From NCBI GenBank assembly GCA_002007745.1, contig CP019882.1, forward strand, positions 4,960,001 to 5,024,000: DNA of 64,000 bases. The letters run 5' to 3'. Positions 16,129 through 24,902 of this stretch are shown in pieces; positions within the stretch are counted from its first letter, which is position 1, and each line of letters starts with the position of its first letter. This DNA is from Mycolicibacterium litorale (GTDB taxonomy: Bacteria; Actinomycetota; Actinomycetes; Mycobacteriales; Mycobacteriaceae). Below the pieces are notes generated by a model. It worked only from the letters and a program-made list of their open reading frames with translations. It did no database searches and was not told the DNA's origin. Position numbers and translations under genes: made by a program.

Positions 16129-16821
16129 ATGCGCTTTCGTGCCTATCTGTTCGACGTCCAGGGCACCCTGTTGGACTTCTTCGGCCCGGTCAGCGGTGCG
16201 GTCGCCGAGTACCTGTCGAGGCAGGGCGAAACCGGCGTCGACGCCGCCGATTTCACCCGCGCCTGGCGCGACAACTACTTCCAGCGGGTCAGGTCTAGCC
16301 CACAGAGCCGCGAGAGCTGGCGGCGGGTGCACGACGAGTACGTGGCCGGATTCGCCGACGTCGCGGCCCGCTATGGGTTGCCCGCACCCGAGCCGGATAC
16401 CGCGCAGACGGTCGCCCACAGCTGGACCCGCCTGCAGCCGTGGCCGGATGTCCGCACCGGCCTGGCGCAGGTGCGGGCCGGTGCGATCACCGCCACTTTG
16501 TCGAATACCGATATGAGCACCGCGATCTCGCTGTTCAAGGGGCTGTCCATCGACATGGACGCGATCCTGACCGCAGAGATCTTCGGCGTGTTCAAGCCGG
16601 ACCCACAGGTGTATCTGCGGGCACTGCAATACCTGGGTGTGCGACCTGCCGAGGCGGCGATGGTGGCGTCGCATCCCTACGACCTCGAGGCGGCACAGGC
16701 GCTGGGCCTGGGAACCGTCTTCGTGAGCCGGCCCCTGGAGTACGGCGATCCCGCATTGGCGCACGAGATGCCGACCGGCAGCGTCACCCAGCATGTCGAT
16801 GCGATCGGGCAGATCGAATGA
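16129..16821 (+). CDS. HAD-superfamily hydrolase, haloacid-dehalogenase-like
   Basis: The 230-residue protein has the HAD motifs. Motif I is AYLFDVQGTLLDF with the nucleophile Asp at about residue 9, motif II is TATLSNTDMS (about 121-130), and motif III/IV lies around FGVFKPDPQVYLRALQ (about 150-165) and ASHPYDLEAAQALGLGTVFV. The layout with a helical cap between motifs I and II is that of type II 2-haloacid dehalogenases and related phosphatases. VQGT in place of the usual AYGT makes a true dehalogenase less certain. It follows LysR closely and may be in its transcript. Confidence 0.82.
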   Translation: MRFRAYLFDVQGTLLDFFGPVSGAVAEYLSRQGETGVDAADFTRAWRDNYFQRVRSSPQSRESWRRVHDEYVAGFADVAARYGLPAPEPDTAQTVAHSWTRLQPWPDVRTGLAQVRAGAITATLSNTDMSTAISLFKGLSIDMDAILTAEIFGVFKPDPQVYLRALQYLGVRPAEAAMVASHPYDLEAAQALGLGTVFVSRPLEYGDPALAHEMPTGSVTQHVDAIGQIE

Positions 16822-16865
16822 CGCGGCACCTCTAGGCTGGTGCCACCATCGACCGAGGACGGTAC

Positions 16866-17321
16866 ATGAAGGAACTTCCCGACTGGGTCCGGCAGCTCGA
16901 CCTGAGCCCCCACCCCGAAGGCGGCTACTTCCGCGAGACGTGGCGCAGCGAGCTGGTCGTCGGCGAGTCGGCACTGCCGGCGGACTTCAACGGCGCGCGC
17001 AATGCCGGCACCGCGATCTACTTCGTCCTGATGCCCGGCCAGCAGTCGGCCTGGCACACGGTGCGTAGCGCCGAATTGTGGCTGTATCACCGCGGCAGCC
17101 CGCTCCTGCTCGAAGTCGGAGCCGAAATAGACAGCGCCACAACCCATGTACTCGGTGCCGATATCGTAGGCGGCGAGCAACCCCAGGTGCTGGTGCCGCC
17201 CGGGCACTGGCAGCGGGCCCGCCCGCGGGATGACGAACCGACGCTGGTGAGTTGTGTGGTGGTGCCCGGTTTCGACTTCGCCGACTTCGAGCTGCACACT
17301 GACGATGCGGCTACCGACTGA
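16866..17321 (+). CDS. Cupin domain protein (DUF985 / cupin_5)
   Basis: The 151-residue protein shows the DUF985 cupin pattern: LDLSPHPEGGYFRETWRS near the N-terminus, GTAIYFVLMPGQQSAWHTVRSAELWLYHRG (first cupin motif, about residues 48-78) and VVPGFDFADFEL at the end. These are small beta-barrels of unsettled function, some acting on sugars or epimerisable substrates. The gene ends inside the convergent BKACE gene (11-bp overlap). Confidence 0.85.
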   Translation: MKELPDWVRQLDLSPHPEGGYFRETWRSELVVGESALPADFNGARNAGTAIYFVLMPGQQSAWHTVRSAELWLYHRGSPLLLEVGAEIDSATTHVLGADIVGGEQPQVLVPPGHWQRARPRDDEPTLVSCVVVPGFDFADFELHTDDAATD

Positions 17322-18042
17322 CCTGCCCCATGATCTCCACGGCGGCCGCCACCAGTTCGCCGTTACCCGGCGCCGTTGACCCGTCCGGCAGCAGCAGGGT
17401 GTCCTCCATCCCGATGCGGGTCTGCAGACCCCGAACGCCGGCGTGCCGCAGCAGCGGCCAGCAGCTCTCGTCGAGACCGTGCAGCAGCACCGGAGCGGGT
17501 GATTCGGCGCGGCGGATCCGGGCCAGCAGGTCGTCGGCGGTCTCGGTGTCACCGTCGGCCTGCAGCTCGATCATCACCCGCAGACAATGCGGCGCGATCG
17601 ACGAACGTGCCCACGAGTCGGCGGCCTCGGCGTGGAAGATGCCGATCTCCACCCCCAGGCCGCGGCGCAGCAGCAGCTCGGCGAGCTCCTGCGAACCCGG
17701 CTCGTGCCAGTTCACCGAGGCGAAATCGGGCAGCACAGTCCAGGACTCGACCGCCCGCAGACGCTGTTGCTGATCGGGCAGCGCCCAGAACCCGGTCGTC
17801 ACCCCCAGCGGCAGACCGGGCACCGCGTGGCGTACCGCGGTCACCGCCGCCGCGACCTGCTCCGCCGCCAGCGAGTCCACCCCGTCGGCGTTCTTCGGAT
17901 GCAGGTGCACCGCCTGCGCGCCCGCCTGGTGTGCGGCAACGGCCGCGTCGGCCAGTTGCCGCGGTGTCACCGGCAGGCCGGGATGCTGATCGGGGGTGCG
18001 TGCGCCGTTGATGCAGGCCTTGACGTAAGGGGTGTTGGACAT
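17311..18042 (-). CDS. BKACE (3-keto-5-aminohexanoate cleavage-type) protein
   Basis: The 243-residue protein has the DUF849/BKACE TIM-barrel features: YVKACINGARTP at the start, a HQAGAQAVHLHPKN zinc-ligand strand (about 38-51; two histidines), PLGVTTGFW and FASVNWHEPGSQELA. BKACE enzymes cleave a beta-keto acid with acetyl-CoA to acetoacetate and a CoA ester; substrates vary with a few pocket residues. It is at the short end for the family. Its neighbours do not point to a particular pathway. Confidence 0.82.
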   Translation of the reverse strand: MSNTPYVKACINGARTPDQHPGLPVTPRQLADAAVAAHQAGAQAVHLHPKNADGVDSLAAEQVAAAVTAVRHAVPGLPLGVTTGFWALPDQQQRLRAVESWTVLPDFASVNWHEPGSQELAELLLRRGLGVEIGIFHAEAADSWARSSIAPHCLRVMIELQADGDTETADDLLARIRRAESPAPVLLHGLDESCWPLLRHAGVRGLQTRIGMEDTLLLPDGSTAPGNGELVAAAVEIMGQVSR

Positions 18043-18092
18043 ACCTCATCTTCACCCGTCATGGCCGCGGTTTCCGAAGTACCGTCTTCGGC

Positions 18093-19799
18093 ATGCACGG
18101 CCACACCATCGTCTGCGGTGACGATGCGCTCGCGATGCGGATCATCGACGAGCTGAACAATGCCGAGCTCAGCGTCGTCACCCTGCAGTCCCCCAACGGC
18201 CTGCAGGCGGCCGGCATCGATACGGCCGAGGCGATAATCTGCGCCGACGATGACGACGCGCTGAACCTGGAGATCGCGCTACTGGCCCGGCAGGCCAACC
18301 CGCGGGTGCGGGTGGTGGCCCGGCTGGCCAACACCGTCCTGCGGGAGGCCATGACGGACGGCAACGGGCCGGGTGCGATCCTCGACGTCGCCGACCTGGC
18401 CGCGCCGTCGGTGGTGGAGGCCCTGCTGCGACGCACTACCCACACCATCTCGGTGGCCGGCATCGACTTCGTCATCTCCGGCGCCACTGCGACGCGGGCG
18501 GGCACCCTGCGGGAGATGTACGGCGATCTGGCCCCCGTCGCGATCATCCGCAGCGAGGACTCCGGGAGCCCCGGCGAGGTGATCGCCTGTCCGGGCCGCG
18601 ACGTGGGCGTGCACCCCGGCGACTGGACGGCGATGATCGGCACCGCCGACGAGCTGACCGAGCGAGGGATCCAGATCGCCAAGCCGATCCCTGCAGTTCC
18701 CCGGGCGCGGCCGCTGGTGGTCCGCGTCGGCGACGCCGTGCGCGCATTCCGCGACGACCTGAACCCGATGTTCTACCGCGCGCTGGCGGTGTCGGCGTCG
18801 TTGCTGGTGGGGTCGACGATCTTGCTGCGCTTCGCTTATCAGCAACCCGGCATGGACTGGATCGATGCGCTGTACTTCTCCGCGGAGACCATTGCCACGG
18901 TCGGCTATGGCGACTTCAACTTCCTCGACCAACCCGACTGGCTGCGGCTGTGGGGCGTCGGGATGATGTTCGCCGGGGTGGCCACCACCGCCATCGTGGT
19001 GGCCTTCGTCGCCGACGTGCTGCTTTCGCGGCGACTGTCGCAGTCCGCCAGCCGGCAGAAGATCCGCCACCTGCACCGCCACGTCGTGATCGTCGGGCTC
19101 GGCTCGTTCGGGATCCGGGTCGCCAGCGTGCTCAAGGCCGCCGGACATGACGTCGCCGTCATCGAACGCAACGAGGACAACCGGTATCTGGCGGCGGCGG
19201 CCGAGCTCGAGCTGCCGGTGATCTTCGGCGACGCGACCCTGCGCCAGACCTTGGAAGCCGCCCGCATCGAGGAGGCCCGGGCGATCGCGGTGCTGACCCA
19301 GGACGACATGGTCAACATCGAGACCGGAATCGTGCTGCGCGAAATGCTGGGCGCGAGAACGCTACCCGACATGCAGCGCCGCGACTTGCCGATCGTGTTA
19401 CGGATCTACGACCAGTCGCTGGGTTCGGCCGTGGGCCACCGGTTCGGGTTCGAATACGTCCGCTCCACCGTCGACCTCGCCACACCGTGGTTCATCGGCG
19501 CGGCGATGGGACTGGACGTGCTGGGGACCTTCTCGGTGGGCCAGCGCTCGTTCATGGTCGGCGGGGTTCGGGTGGGGGCGGGCAGCGAGCTGGACGGGAT
19601 CCGGATGTTCGAGCTGTCCACCCAGACTCGGGTCATCGCCATCTCCCGCGAGGGCACACCGGTGCGGTTGCATCCCCGCCGGGAGACCCAACTGGCCGCC
19701 GGCGACACCGCCTACCTGGTCGGCCCGTACCGGGAGCTGTTCGACATGCTGCGCAAGGGCGAACGCGCCTCGCAGCCGGGCAGGGTCAGCCGACGCTAG
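18093..19799 (+). CDS. Two-TM potassium channel with N- and C-terminal RCK (TrkA-N) domains
   Basis: The 568-residue protein begins with a Rossmann-like RCK domain (HTIVCGDDALAMRIIDEL, about 1-130). Two membrane helices follow (about 228-248 and 288-310) around ETIATVGYGDFN, a K+ selectivity filter at about residues 264-275. A second RCK domain starts HVVIVGLGSFGIRVASVLKAAG (about 330) and a TrkA-C domain lies near the end. The usual prokaryotic RCK-gated channel has only the C-terminal unit, so the N-terminal copy is a notable addition. The N-terminal copy has VCGDD instead of GxGxxG and may not bind NAD(H). Confidence 0.87.
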   Translation: MHGHTIVCGDDALAMRIIDELNNAELSVVTLQSPNGLQAAGIDTAEAIICADDDDALNLEIALLARQANPRVRVVARLANTVLREAMTDGNGPGAILDVADLAAPSVVEALLRRTTHTISVAGIDFVISGATATRAGTLREMYGDLAPVAIIRSEDSGSPGEVIACPGRDVGVHPGDWTAMIGTADELTERGIQIAKPIPAVPRARPLVVRVGDAVRAFRDDLNPMFYRALAVSASLLVGSTILLRFAYQQPGMDWIDALYFSAETIATVGYGDFNFLDQPDWLRLWGVGMMFAGVATTAIVVAFVADVLLSRRLSQSASRQKIRHLHRHVVIVGLGSFGIRVASVLKAAGHDVAVIERNEDNRYLAAAAELELPVIFGDATLRQTLEAARIEEARAIAVLTQDDMVNIETGIVLREMLGARTLPDMQRRDLPIVLRIYDQSLGSAVGHRFGFEYVRSTVDLATPWFIGAAMGLDVLGTFSVGQRSFMVGGVRVGAGSELDGIRMFELSTQTRVIAISREGTPVRLHPRRETQLAAGDTAYLVGPYRELFDMLRKGERASQPGRVSRR

Positions 19800-19841
19800 A
19801 GGCCCGCGGCGGAACTGGCTTACCCTTTTGCTCATGATCCG

Positions 19842-20728
19842 GTGGCCCGATCGATGACCCAAGGCCGGGCGCATGAAGACGTCCGCCGGCGCTTGGAGGA
19901 GCGGTACCGACGCCTCGAGGAGTCGCGCAGGATCGCCCCGGTGGCCGCGCTGATCTCCCGCTTCAACGAGATCGACGGCGGCACCCGGGGGGCGGTGGTC
20001 TCCACCCAGCTGTTCACCACCGTGATCCCCCTGATCATCATCGGGTTCAGCTATATCTCCGGGTTCGCCGACAGTGCCAGTCCCGGCACCATTTTCATCC
20101 GGCAGTTCGCGCTCGAGCACCCCCTGAAGGAGCGAATGCGCGACGCGTTCGGTCAGTCCTCCGGGCTGCGCGCCGACTGGAGTGTGGTCGGAGTGGCCGG
20201 GTTTCTCGTCTGGGGCATCCCGATGGCGGTGACCATCGCCGGCATCTTCGCCAAAGCCTGGCGCCGCGAACAGTTCAGGTTGTTGGCCAGGCTGACGCGG
20301 GGCACGCTGTGGTTTCTGCTCTATCTGACGATGATCGCGGTGCAGGAGCGGATCACCTTCGGCCCCCACCATGCGCACGGCACGCGCTCCCTGCTGTTCC
20401 TGGTCGGCCTCATACCGGTCTGGCTGTTCTGGTCGCTCACCCCGGTGCTGCTGGTTCGCGACGGCTGGCGCGGCTTCAAACACCTCGCGCTGGCCGGCCT
20501 GGCCGGGGTGGTCATCGACGGGGTGGCGATCCCGCTGGGGGCACGCATCTTCTTTCCGACGCTGCTGCACGACTGGGACGGTTTCGGGCCGATCGGGGTC
20601 GCGATGGCGCTGATGATCTGGTGCAGCGTGGTCGGCACGGGGTGGGTGCTCACCGCGTGTGTGAGCGCGTTGCTGTGGGAGCGCTCTGCCCCTCGAAGGT
20701 GGTCGTCGAGTCGCAGACCGCGGCCTGA
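19842..20728 (+). pseudogene. YihY/BrkB-family envelope membrane protein, frameshifted near its 3' end
   Basis: A six-helix YihY/BrkB-type membrane protein with ERYRRLEESRRIAPVAAL at the N-terminus and clear helices to about residue 280. After LLWERSAP the open frame runs on into arginine-rich, low-complexity sequence as far as 20912. One base later a short natural ending (SKVVVESQTAA, stop at 20728) appears. Restoring one base in the C run near 20690-20693 gives ERSAP-SKVVVESQTAA. The start is GTG 19842 or ATG 19854. The family was once called ribonuclease BN in error; its actual role in the envelope is unclear. Confidence 0.78.
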
Positions 20729-20731
20729 AGC

Positions 20732-20791
20732 GCGAACAGACGCGAAATCGCCCGGAATCAGCGTGTCGCGTGCGGGTTTGCGTCTGCTCGC
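20732..20791. repeat. Long imperfect palindrome in the intergenic region
   Basis: GCGAACAGACGCGAAA (20732-20747) and TTTGCGTCTGCTCGC (20777-20791) are inverted copies with one mismatch and one bulge around a 29-base loop. From memory, similar GAGCAGACGCAAAAT-type palindromes are scattered in mycobacterial intergenic regions. It could be a dispersed palindromic repeat or a terminator for the YihY gene. Confidence 0.45.
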
Positions 20792-20820
20792 GGTGAGAAC
20801 TCGCGGTGAGAAAAGGGAGT

Positions 20821-20857
20821 GGGCCGGCGGACAAGGGAGAACTTGGTCCGCCGGCCC
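20821..20857. terminator. Terminator stem between convergent YihY and universal stress protein genes
   Basis: GGGCCGGCGGAC (20821-20832) pairs perfectly over 12 bp with GTCCGCCGGCCC (20846-20857) around a 13-base loop, between two convergent stops. No long T-run is present. Strong GC stems without U-tracts are usual for mycobacteria. It may terminate both genes. Confidence 0.65.
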
Positions 20858-20877
20858 AAGGCGCGCGTCGTGGGGTG

Positions 20878-21765
20878 CTAGTGCCGACGCGCGACAATCA
20901 GGGGGATGGTGACACTGTGGGCAAGTGCGGTGCTCACCGAGCCGAGCAGCATCCCGGCGAAGCCGCCGCGACCGTGGCTGCCGACGACGAGCAACTGGGC
21001 GTTCTGTGCCTGCTCGGCCAGATACCGCGCCGGCTGGTCGCGCACCACGACCCGGTGCACCACGACGTCCGGATAGATCTCCGCCATTCCGGCCAGCCGT
21101 TCGGCGAGCAGTTCCTCTTCGCCGGTAGCGACCGCAGACCAGTCCACGCCGGGGACCGCGAACAGACTGTCGTCGCTCCAGGCGTGCACCGCCACCAGGT
21201 CGACACCACGCCGGGAGGCTTCCGCGAAAGCCAGCTCGGTGGCCTCCACCGAGGTGGGCGAGCCGTCGATGCCGACCACTACCGGTAGGTGCGTGGCCGG
21301 CGCCGGTCCGTCGTGGATCACCACGACCGGGCAGTGGCCGTGGTGGACGAGTCCGGTGCTGATCGACCCGAGCAGCCCGCGCCGGAAGGCGCCCATCCCG
21401 CGGCTGCCCACGACGATCAGTTCAGCGCCCTTGGACAAGTCGACCAGGGTCGGTACCGGTGCGGCGTGATAGATGTCGGCATCGGATATCCGCACCGAGG
21501 TGCCGGTCTCGGCGCCGACCTGCGTGACCAGTTCCCGAGCTTCGGCCAGCACCTGACGGGCCTGGGTGTCCTGCCATGCTTCGAACTCGGTCGGGACCGG
21601 CAACATGACGTTGGTGACGGCCGGAGCGGGCGCCACGTGCACCAGGCGGAGCGCGAGGTTGCGGTTGCCCGCCTCCTGCGCTGCCCAACGCACCGCCGCG
21701 TTGGACGCCGCCGAACCGTCGACGCCGACGATGATCTCGCCGGAAGCGCCTGCGGTGTGCCCCAT
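20878..21765 (-). CDS. Universal stress protein with two UspA domains
   Basis: The 295-residue protein is a tandem UspA. Domain 1 starts EIIVGVDGSAASNAAVRWA and ends with the ATP-binding VVGSRGMGAFRRGLLGSIST (about 118-137). Domain 2 starts PVVVGIDGSPTSVEATELAF and ends VVGSHGRGGFAGMLLGSVST. Both G-x2-G-x9-G-S/T motifs are intact, so both lobes may bind ATP. ATG 21765 has AAAGGGA 7 bases upstream and is preferred to an earlier in-frame ATG. It is divergent from dosR across a DosR box and is probably induced by hypoxia or nitric oxide like its M. tuberculosis counterparts. Confidence 0.93.
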   Translation of the reverse strand: MGHTAGASGEIIVGVDGSAASNAAVRWAAQEAGNRNLALRLVHVAPAPAVTNVMLPVPTEFEAWQDTQARQVLAEARELVTQVGAETGTSVRISDADIYHAAPVPTLVDLSKGAELIVVGSRGMGAFRRGLLGSISTGLVHHGHCPVVVIHDGPAPATHLPVVVGIDGSPTSVEATELAFAEASRRGVDLVAVHAWSDDSLFAVPGVDWSAVATGEEELLAERLAGMAEIYPDVVVHRVVVRDQPARYLAEQAQNAQLLVVGSHGRGGFAGMLLGSVSTALAHSVTIPLIVARRH

Positions 21766-21884
21766 CTGGAGTCCCTTTCGATTCGTCGCCATCGCTCGCC
21801 GCGATGTCGCCTATGACAATCCACCCCGGCGGGGCCCCGCGCCAGCCGTCTTGGACCCCTTCAATCAAGGCGTTGGTCAGGTCT

Positions 21885-21904
21885 TTTCGGGACCAAAGTC
21901 CCTA
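21885..21904. promoter_or_regulatory. DosR (DevR) box
   Basis: TTTCGGGACCAAAGTCCCTA matches the palindromic DosR consensus, in which GGGAC and GTCCC arms surround a short AT-containing centre. It lies 34 bp before the dosR start and 120 bp before the divergent stress-protein start. This one site could activate both directions and make dosR autoregulated. Confidence 0.88.
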
Positions 21905-21937
21905 CCGGCTTCGTGCGGTTTCAGGCTCTACTGCGGT

Positions 21938-22579
21938 GTGATCAAGGTGTTCCTGGTCGACGACCACGAGGTGGTGCGGCGCGGTCTGGCCGAACTCCTG
22001 GGCAGCGATCCCGAACTGACCGTGGTCGGTGAGGCGGGGACGGTGGCCGAGACCATGGCCCGCATCCCGGCGGCCCGTCCCGACGTCGCAGTGCTCGACA
22101 TTCGGTTGCCAGACGGCAGCGGTATCGATCTGTGTCGTGAATTGCTTTCGGGCCAACCGGAATTGCGTTGCCTGATCCTGACCTCGTTCACCGATGAACA
22201 GTCGATGCTCGATGCGATCCTGGCCGGCGCCAGCGGATACGTGGTCAAGGACATCCGCGGCATGGAGCTGGCCGAGGCGATCAAGGCCGTCGGATCGGGA
22301 AAGTCATTGCTGGACAACCGCGCAGCGGCGGTATTGATGTCCAGGCTCCGCAAGGACACCGAGCAGGACGAGCGGCTGCGCGACCTGTCGAGCACCGAAC
22401 GCACACTGCTGCAGCTGCTCGGCGAGGGTTTGACCAACCGGGAGATCGGCCAGCGGATGTTCCTCGCCGAGAAGACGGTCAAGAACTACGTGTCCCGGTT
22501 GCTGACCAAGCTGGGCCTCAGCGGACGCACCCAGGCCGCGCTGTTCGCCGCTGAGACGATGCGCCGCACCGATGTTTGA
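21938..22579 (+). CDS. dosR: Response regulator DosR/DevR
   Basis: The 213-residue NarL/FixJ-type regulator begins VIKVFLVDDHEVVRRGLAELL, very close to M. tuberculosis DosR (217 residues). The receiver domain has VLDIRLPDGSGIDLC with the phospho-acceptor Asp at about residue 54, then LAGASGYVVKDI with the conserved Lys. The C-terminal LuxR-type HTH reads LTNREIGQRMFLAEKTVKNYVSRLL (about 167-191). DosR switches on the dormancy regulon under hypoxia, nitric oxide or carbon monoxide. GTG 21938 matches the family start. The stop overlaps dosS by 8 bp, so the pair is cotranslated. Confidence 0.93.
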   Translation: MIKVFLVDDHEVVRRGLAELLGSDPELTVVGEAGTVAETMARIPAARPDVAVLDIRLPDGSGIDLCRELLSGQPELRCLILTSFTDEQSMLDAILAGASGYVVKDIRGMELAEAIKAVGSGKSLLDNRAAAVLMSRLRKDTEQDERLRDLSSTERTLLQLLGEGLTNREIGQRMFLAEKTVKNYVSRLLTKLGLSGRTQAALFAAETMRRTDV

Positions 22580-24134
22580 CCTCGACGTCCGGGACGGGCT
22601 CATCGACGCGATGCTGGCCGTCTCCTCCGGGTTGGAACTCGAGAAGAAGCTGCACACGATCGTCCACACCGCGATGGGGTTGGTCAATGCCCGCTACGGC
22701 GCGGTCGGAGTGATCGGCTCGGACCCGCAACCGGTGCTGGAACGCTTCGTGTTCGAAGGGATCGACCGGGAGACCGCCGAGCAGATCGGCCCGCTGCCCG
22801 CCGGACACGGAATGCTCGGTGTGCTGTTGAACACGCCGAAAGTCATCCGCGTCGAGGATCTTTCACAACATCCCGCTTCGATCGGGTTCCCCGCCCACCA
22901 CCCGCCGATGCGCAGCTTCCTCGGCGTTCCCATCCGGATTCGCGATCAGGTCTACGGCAATCTGTACCTGACCGAGAAGGCGGACGGCGCGGCGTTCACC
23001 GAAGCCGACGAGGTGCTGGTGCTCGCGCTGGCCGGGGCGGCCGGCATCGCGATCGACAACGCCCGCCTCTACCAGGCCGCCCACACCCGCCAGCTCTGGA
23101 TCGAGGCGACCCGCGACATCAGTACCGACCTGCTGGCCGGGGACGATCCCTCGGCGGTGCACCGGGAGATCGTCGCCAAGGCTCTCGCGCTGACCGGTGG
23201 TGATTTCTGCTTCTGTGTCACCCCCGACGATGCCGGCGAGCTGGTGGTCACCGCCTCGACACGCGCAGAGCTGATGGGCCGGCAGCTACCCGCGCACGGC
23301 ACCGCCGTCGGTCTGGCCTTCACCGATTGTGTTCCGTTGCGCATCAAGGATTTCCGCGACCTCTCCGATGACAGTCTGGGGGCATTGGTGCTGCCGGTGT
23401 GCGAACCCGACACCGCGACCGGTGTGCTGGTCTGTGTCGCGGCGCCCGGCCGCCAATTCAGCGAGAATCAGCTCGACATGGCGGCGGCGTTCGCCGGACA
23501 GGTGGGACTGGCGCTTCACCTGGCGACGGCGCAGCGGCGGATGCGGGAGCTGGACGTGCTCACCGACCGCGACCGCATCGCGCGAGACCTGCACGACCAT
23601 GTGATCCAGCGACTCTTCGCGGTGGGCCTGTCGTTGCAGGGGGCGCTGAGTGCCGACCAGGCCGAAGGTGCCCGCCGGGTCACCGGCGCCCTGGACGATC
23701 TGCAGGAGGTCGTGCAGGAGATCCGCACCACGATCTTCGACCTGCACGGCGGAACGGTGACCCGGTTGCGCCAGCGCATCGAACAGGCGGTGACGCAGAT
23801 GACCGTCGACTCCGCGGTGCGCCCCGCCGTGCACATCAGTGGTCCGCTGTCGGTGGTCGACGCGACGCTGGCCGATCACGCCGAAGCCGTGGTGCGCGAA
23901 GCGGTCAGCAATGTGGTGCGCCATGCCGGTGCCCGTTCGGTGACGGTGTCGGTCACCGTCGCCGACGACCTGACCATCAGTGTCACCGACGACGGGGTCG
24001 GCATCGACGAGGACATCACCCGCAGCGGACTGGCGAATCTGGCCGGCCGGGCCACCGAATGCGGGGGTCGGTTCACCATCGGGCCGCGCCCGGGTGGAGG
24101 CACCCGGCTGGTGTGGTCAGCTCCGCTGCCCTGA
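22572..24134 (+). CDS. dosS: Heme-type sensor histidine kinase DosS/DevS-like
   Basis: The 520-residue kinase has GAF-A (about 15-150), GAF-B (about 185-315), a HisKA_3 domain with RDLHDHVIQRLFAVG (phospho-His about residue 341) and an HATPase domain with REAVSNVVRHAGARS. In GAF-A the segment ASIGFPAHHPPMRSFLG keeps a histidine (about residue 110) at the place of DosS His149, the heme ligand. It is therefore probably a heme-based O2/NO/CO or redox sensor. It lacks about 50 N-terminal residues of M. tuberculosis DosS. The start overlaps dosR, so this shortness is probably real. Confidence 0.92.
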   Translation: MFDLDVRDGLIDAMLAVSSGLELEKKLHTIVHTAMGLVNARYGAVGVIGSDPQPVLERFVFEGIDRETAEQIGPLPAGHGMLGVLLNTPKVIRVEDLSQHPASIGFPAHHPPMRSFLGVPIRIRDQVYGNLYLTEKADGAAFTEADEVLVLALAGAAGIAIDNARLYQAAHTRQLWIEATRDISTDLLAGDDPSAVHREIVAKALALTGGDFCFCVTPDDAGELVVTASTRAELMGRQLPAHGTAVGLAFTDCVPLRIKDFRDLSDDSLGALVLPVCEPDTATGVLVCVAAPGRQFSENQLDMAAAFAGQVGLALHLATAQRRMRELDVLTDRDRIARDLHDHVIQRLFAVGLSLQGALSADQAEGARRVTGALDDLQEVVQEIRTTIFDLHGGTVTRLRQRIEQAVTQMTVDSAVRPAVHISGPLSVVDATLADHAEAVVREAVSNVVRHAGARSVTVSVTVADDLTISVTDDGVGIDEDITRSGLANLAGRATECGGRFTIGPRPGGGTRLVWSAPLP

Positions 24135-24148
24135 TCGCGTCCGGTCGG

Positions 24149-24376
24149 TCAGACCGAGATCTCGACGGCCGGCTGCCCGTCGAACAGTGTGCGGCAATAG
24201 CGCTCGACGAAGAGCGGGACGAAATCGCGGATTCGGGCGCCGTCGAACCGGCGGTGGGCACTGTCCACGGTTTCGGTGATCACGTGGTCCGGCACGTAGG
24301 GGAACCACTCGGTCAGGCGGTCCACCACCTGCTCGATCTGGCGCTGCTCCTCAGCCGGTTCCACGCCGGACATCAT
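24149..24376 (-). CDS. Small three-helix-bundle domain protein
   Basis: The 75-residue product (EEQRQIEQVVDRLTEWFPYV, then VDSAHRRFDGARIRDFVPLF and VERYCRTLF) resembles the short mycobacterial three-helix bundle proteins in which FDGARIRDFVPLFVER is the conserved end. Function is unknown; such domains are often predicted to dimerise. An in-frame extension to 24883 exists but runs through arginine-rich non-coding sequence, so I took the double ATG at 24371-24376. It converges on dosS with 14 bp between. Confidence 0.68.
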   Translation of the reverse strand: MMSGVEPAEEQRQIEQVVDRLTEWFPYVPDHVITETVDSAHRRFDGARIRDFVPLFVERYCRTLFDGQPAVEISV

Positions 24377-24517
24377 CGGACGAACTACGCCATCCGCGCA
24401 ACTATCGTGACGACTTCCAGTGTCGGACAGCGGTCGGATCGATGAACGCCAGATGGCGCGAACCTGGGCGAATACTCCCGGTGAGCAGCGGTCTAGCGGG
24501 TCGGATACAGTTCGCGC

Positions 24518-24901
24518 GTGACCCCACCGAGCAACCTGGAAGCGAACAACCGGGCGCCTGAGTCCGCGAATCGCCTTCAGGCCGAACACCTGCGGGAAAT
24601 GCTGCACGCGCAGTGCGAGCAGCTCGACGCGGACCTCGCGACCTATGGGGCGGCGCTGGAGCGATATCAGCGTCGCGGTGAGCAGACTCAGGCTCGACGC
24701 ATCCGCGGGATGATCCGCGCAGCGGAACGGGAACGCCGATCGGTGCAGGACCTGATCGCCGGGCTCGAGCGGCGATTCCTCGGCGGCGAGGGTTCGCGCA
24801 CCGAATCGGCACGGCACCCGTCGGCCACCGGCGGGCCGGCCCGGCACGTCGTGCCGAGGGCACACCCCTACCCGACGCCGCACCGGGTCATCAGGACCTA
24901 A
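24518..24901 (+). CDS. Hypothetical helical (coiled-coil) protein
   Basis: A 127-residue protein starting at GTG 24518. Residues 20-88 form one long amphipathic helix pattern (RLQAEHLREMLHAQCEQL, then RRGEQTQARRIRGMIRAAER, ending LIAGLERRFLGG), followed by a disordered, proline/histidine-rich tail. No catalytic motif is visible and I do not recognise a named family. Similar short helical proteins occur near stress genes in mycobacteria, by recollection. It is divergent from the three-helix protein and converges with the SRPBCC gene one base away. Confidence 0.6.
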   Translation: MTPPSNLEANNRAPESANRLQAEHLREMLHAQCEQLDADLATYGAALERYQRRGEQTQARRIRGMIRAAERERRSVQDLIAGLERRFLGGEGSRTESARHPSATGGPARHVVPRAHPYPTPHRVIRT

Positions 24902-24902
24902 C

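Noticed and set aside
19842..20912. Extended YihY protein to the stop at 20912
   Set aside because: The last 70 residues are Arg/Ser/Gly-rich and run through a palindrome and terminator. The alternative-frame ending SKVVVESQTAA reads like a true C-terminus.
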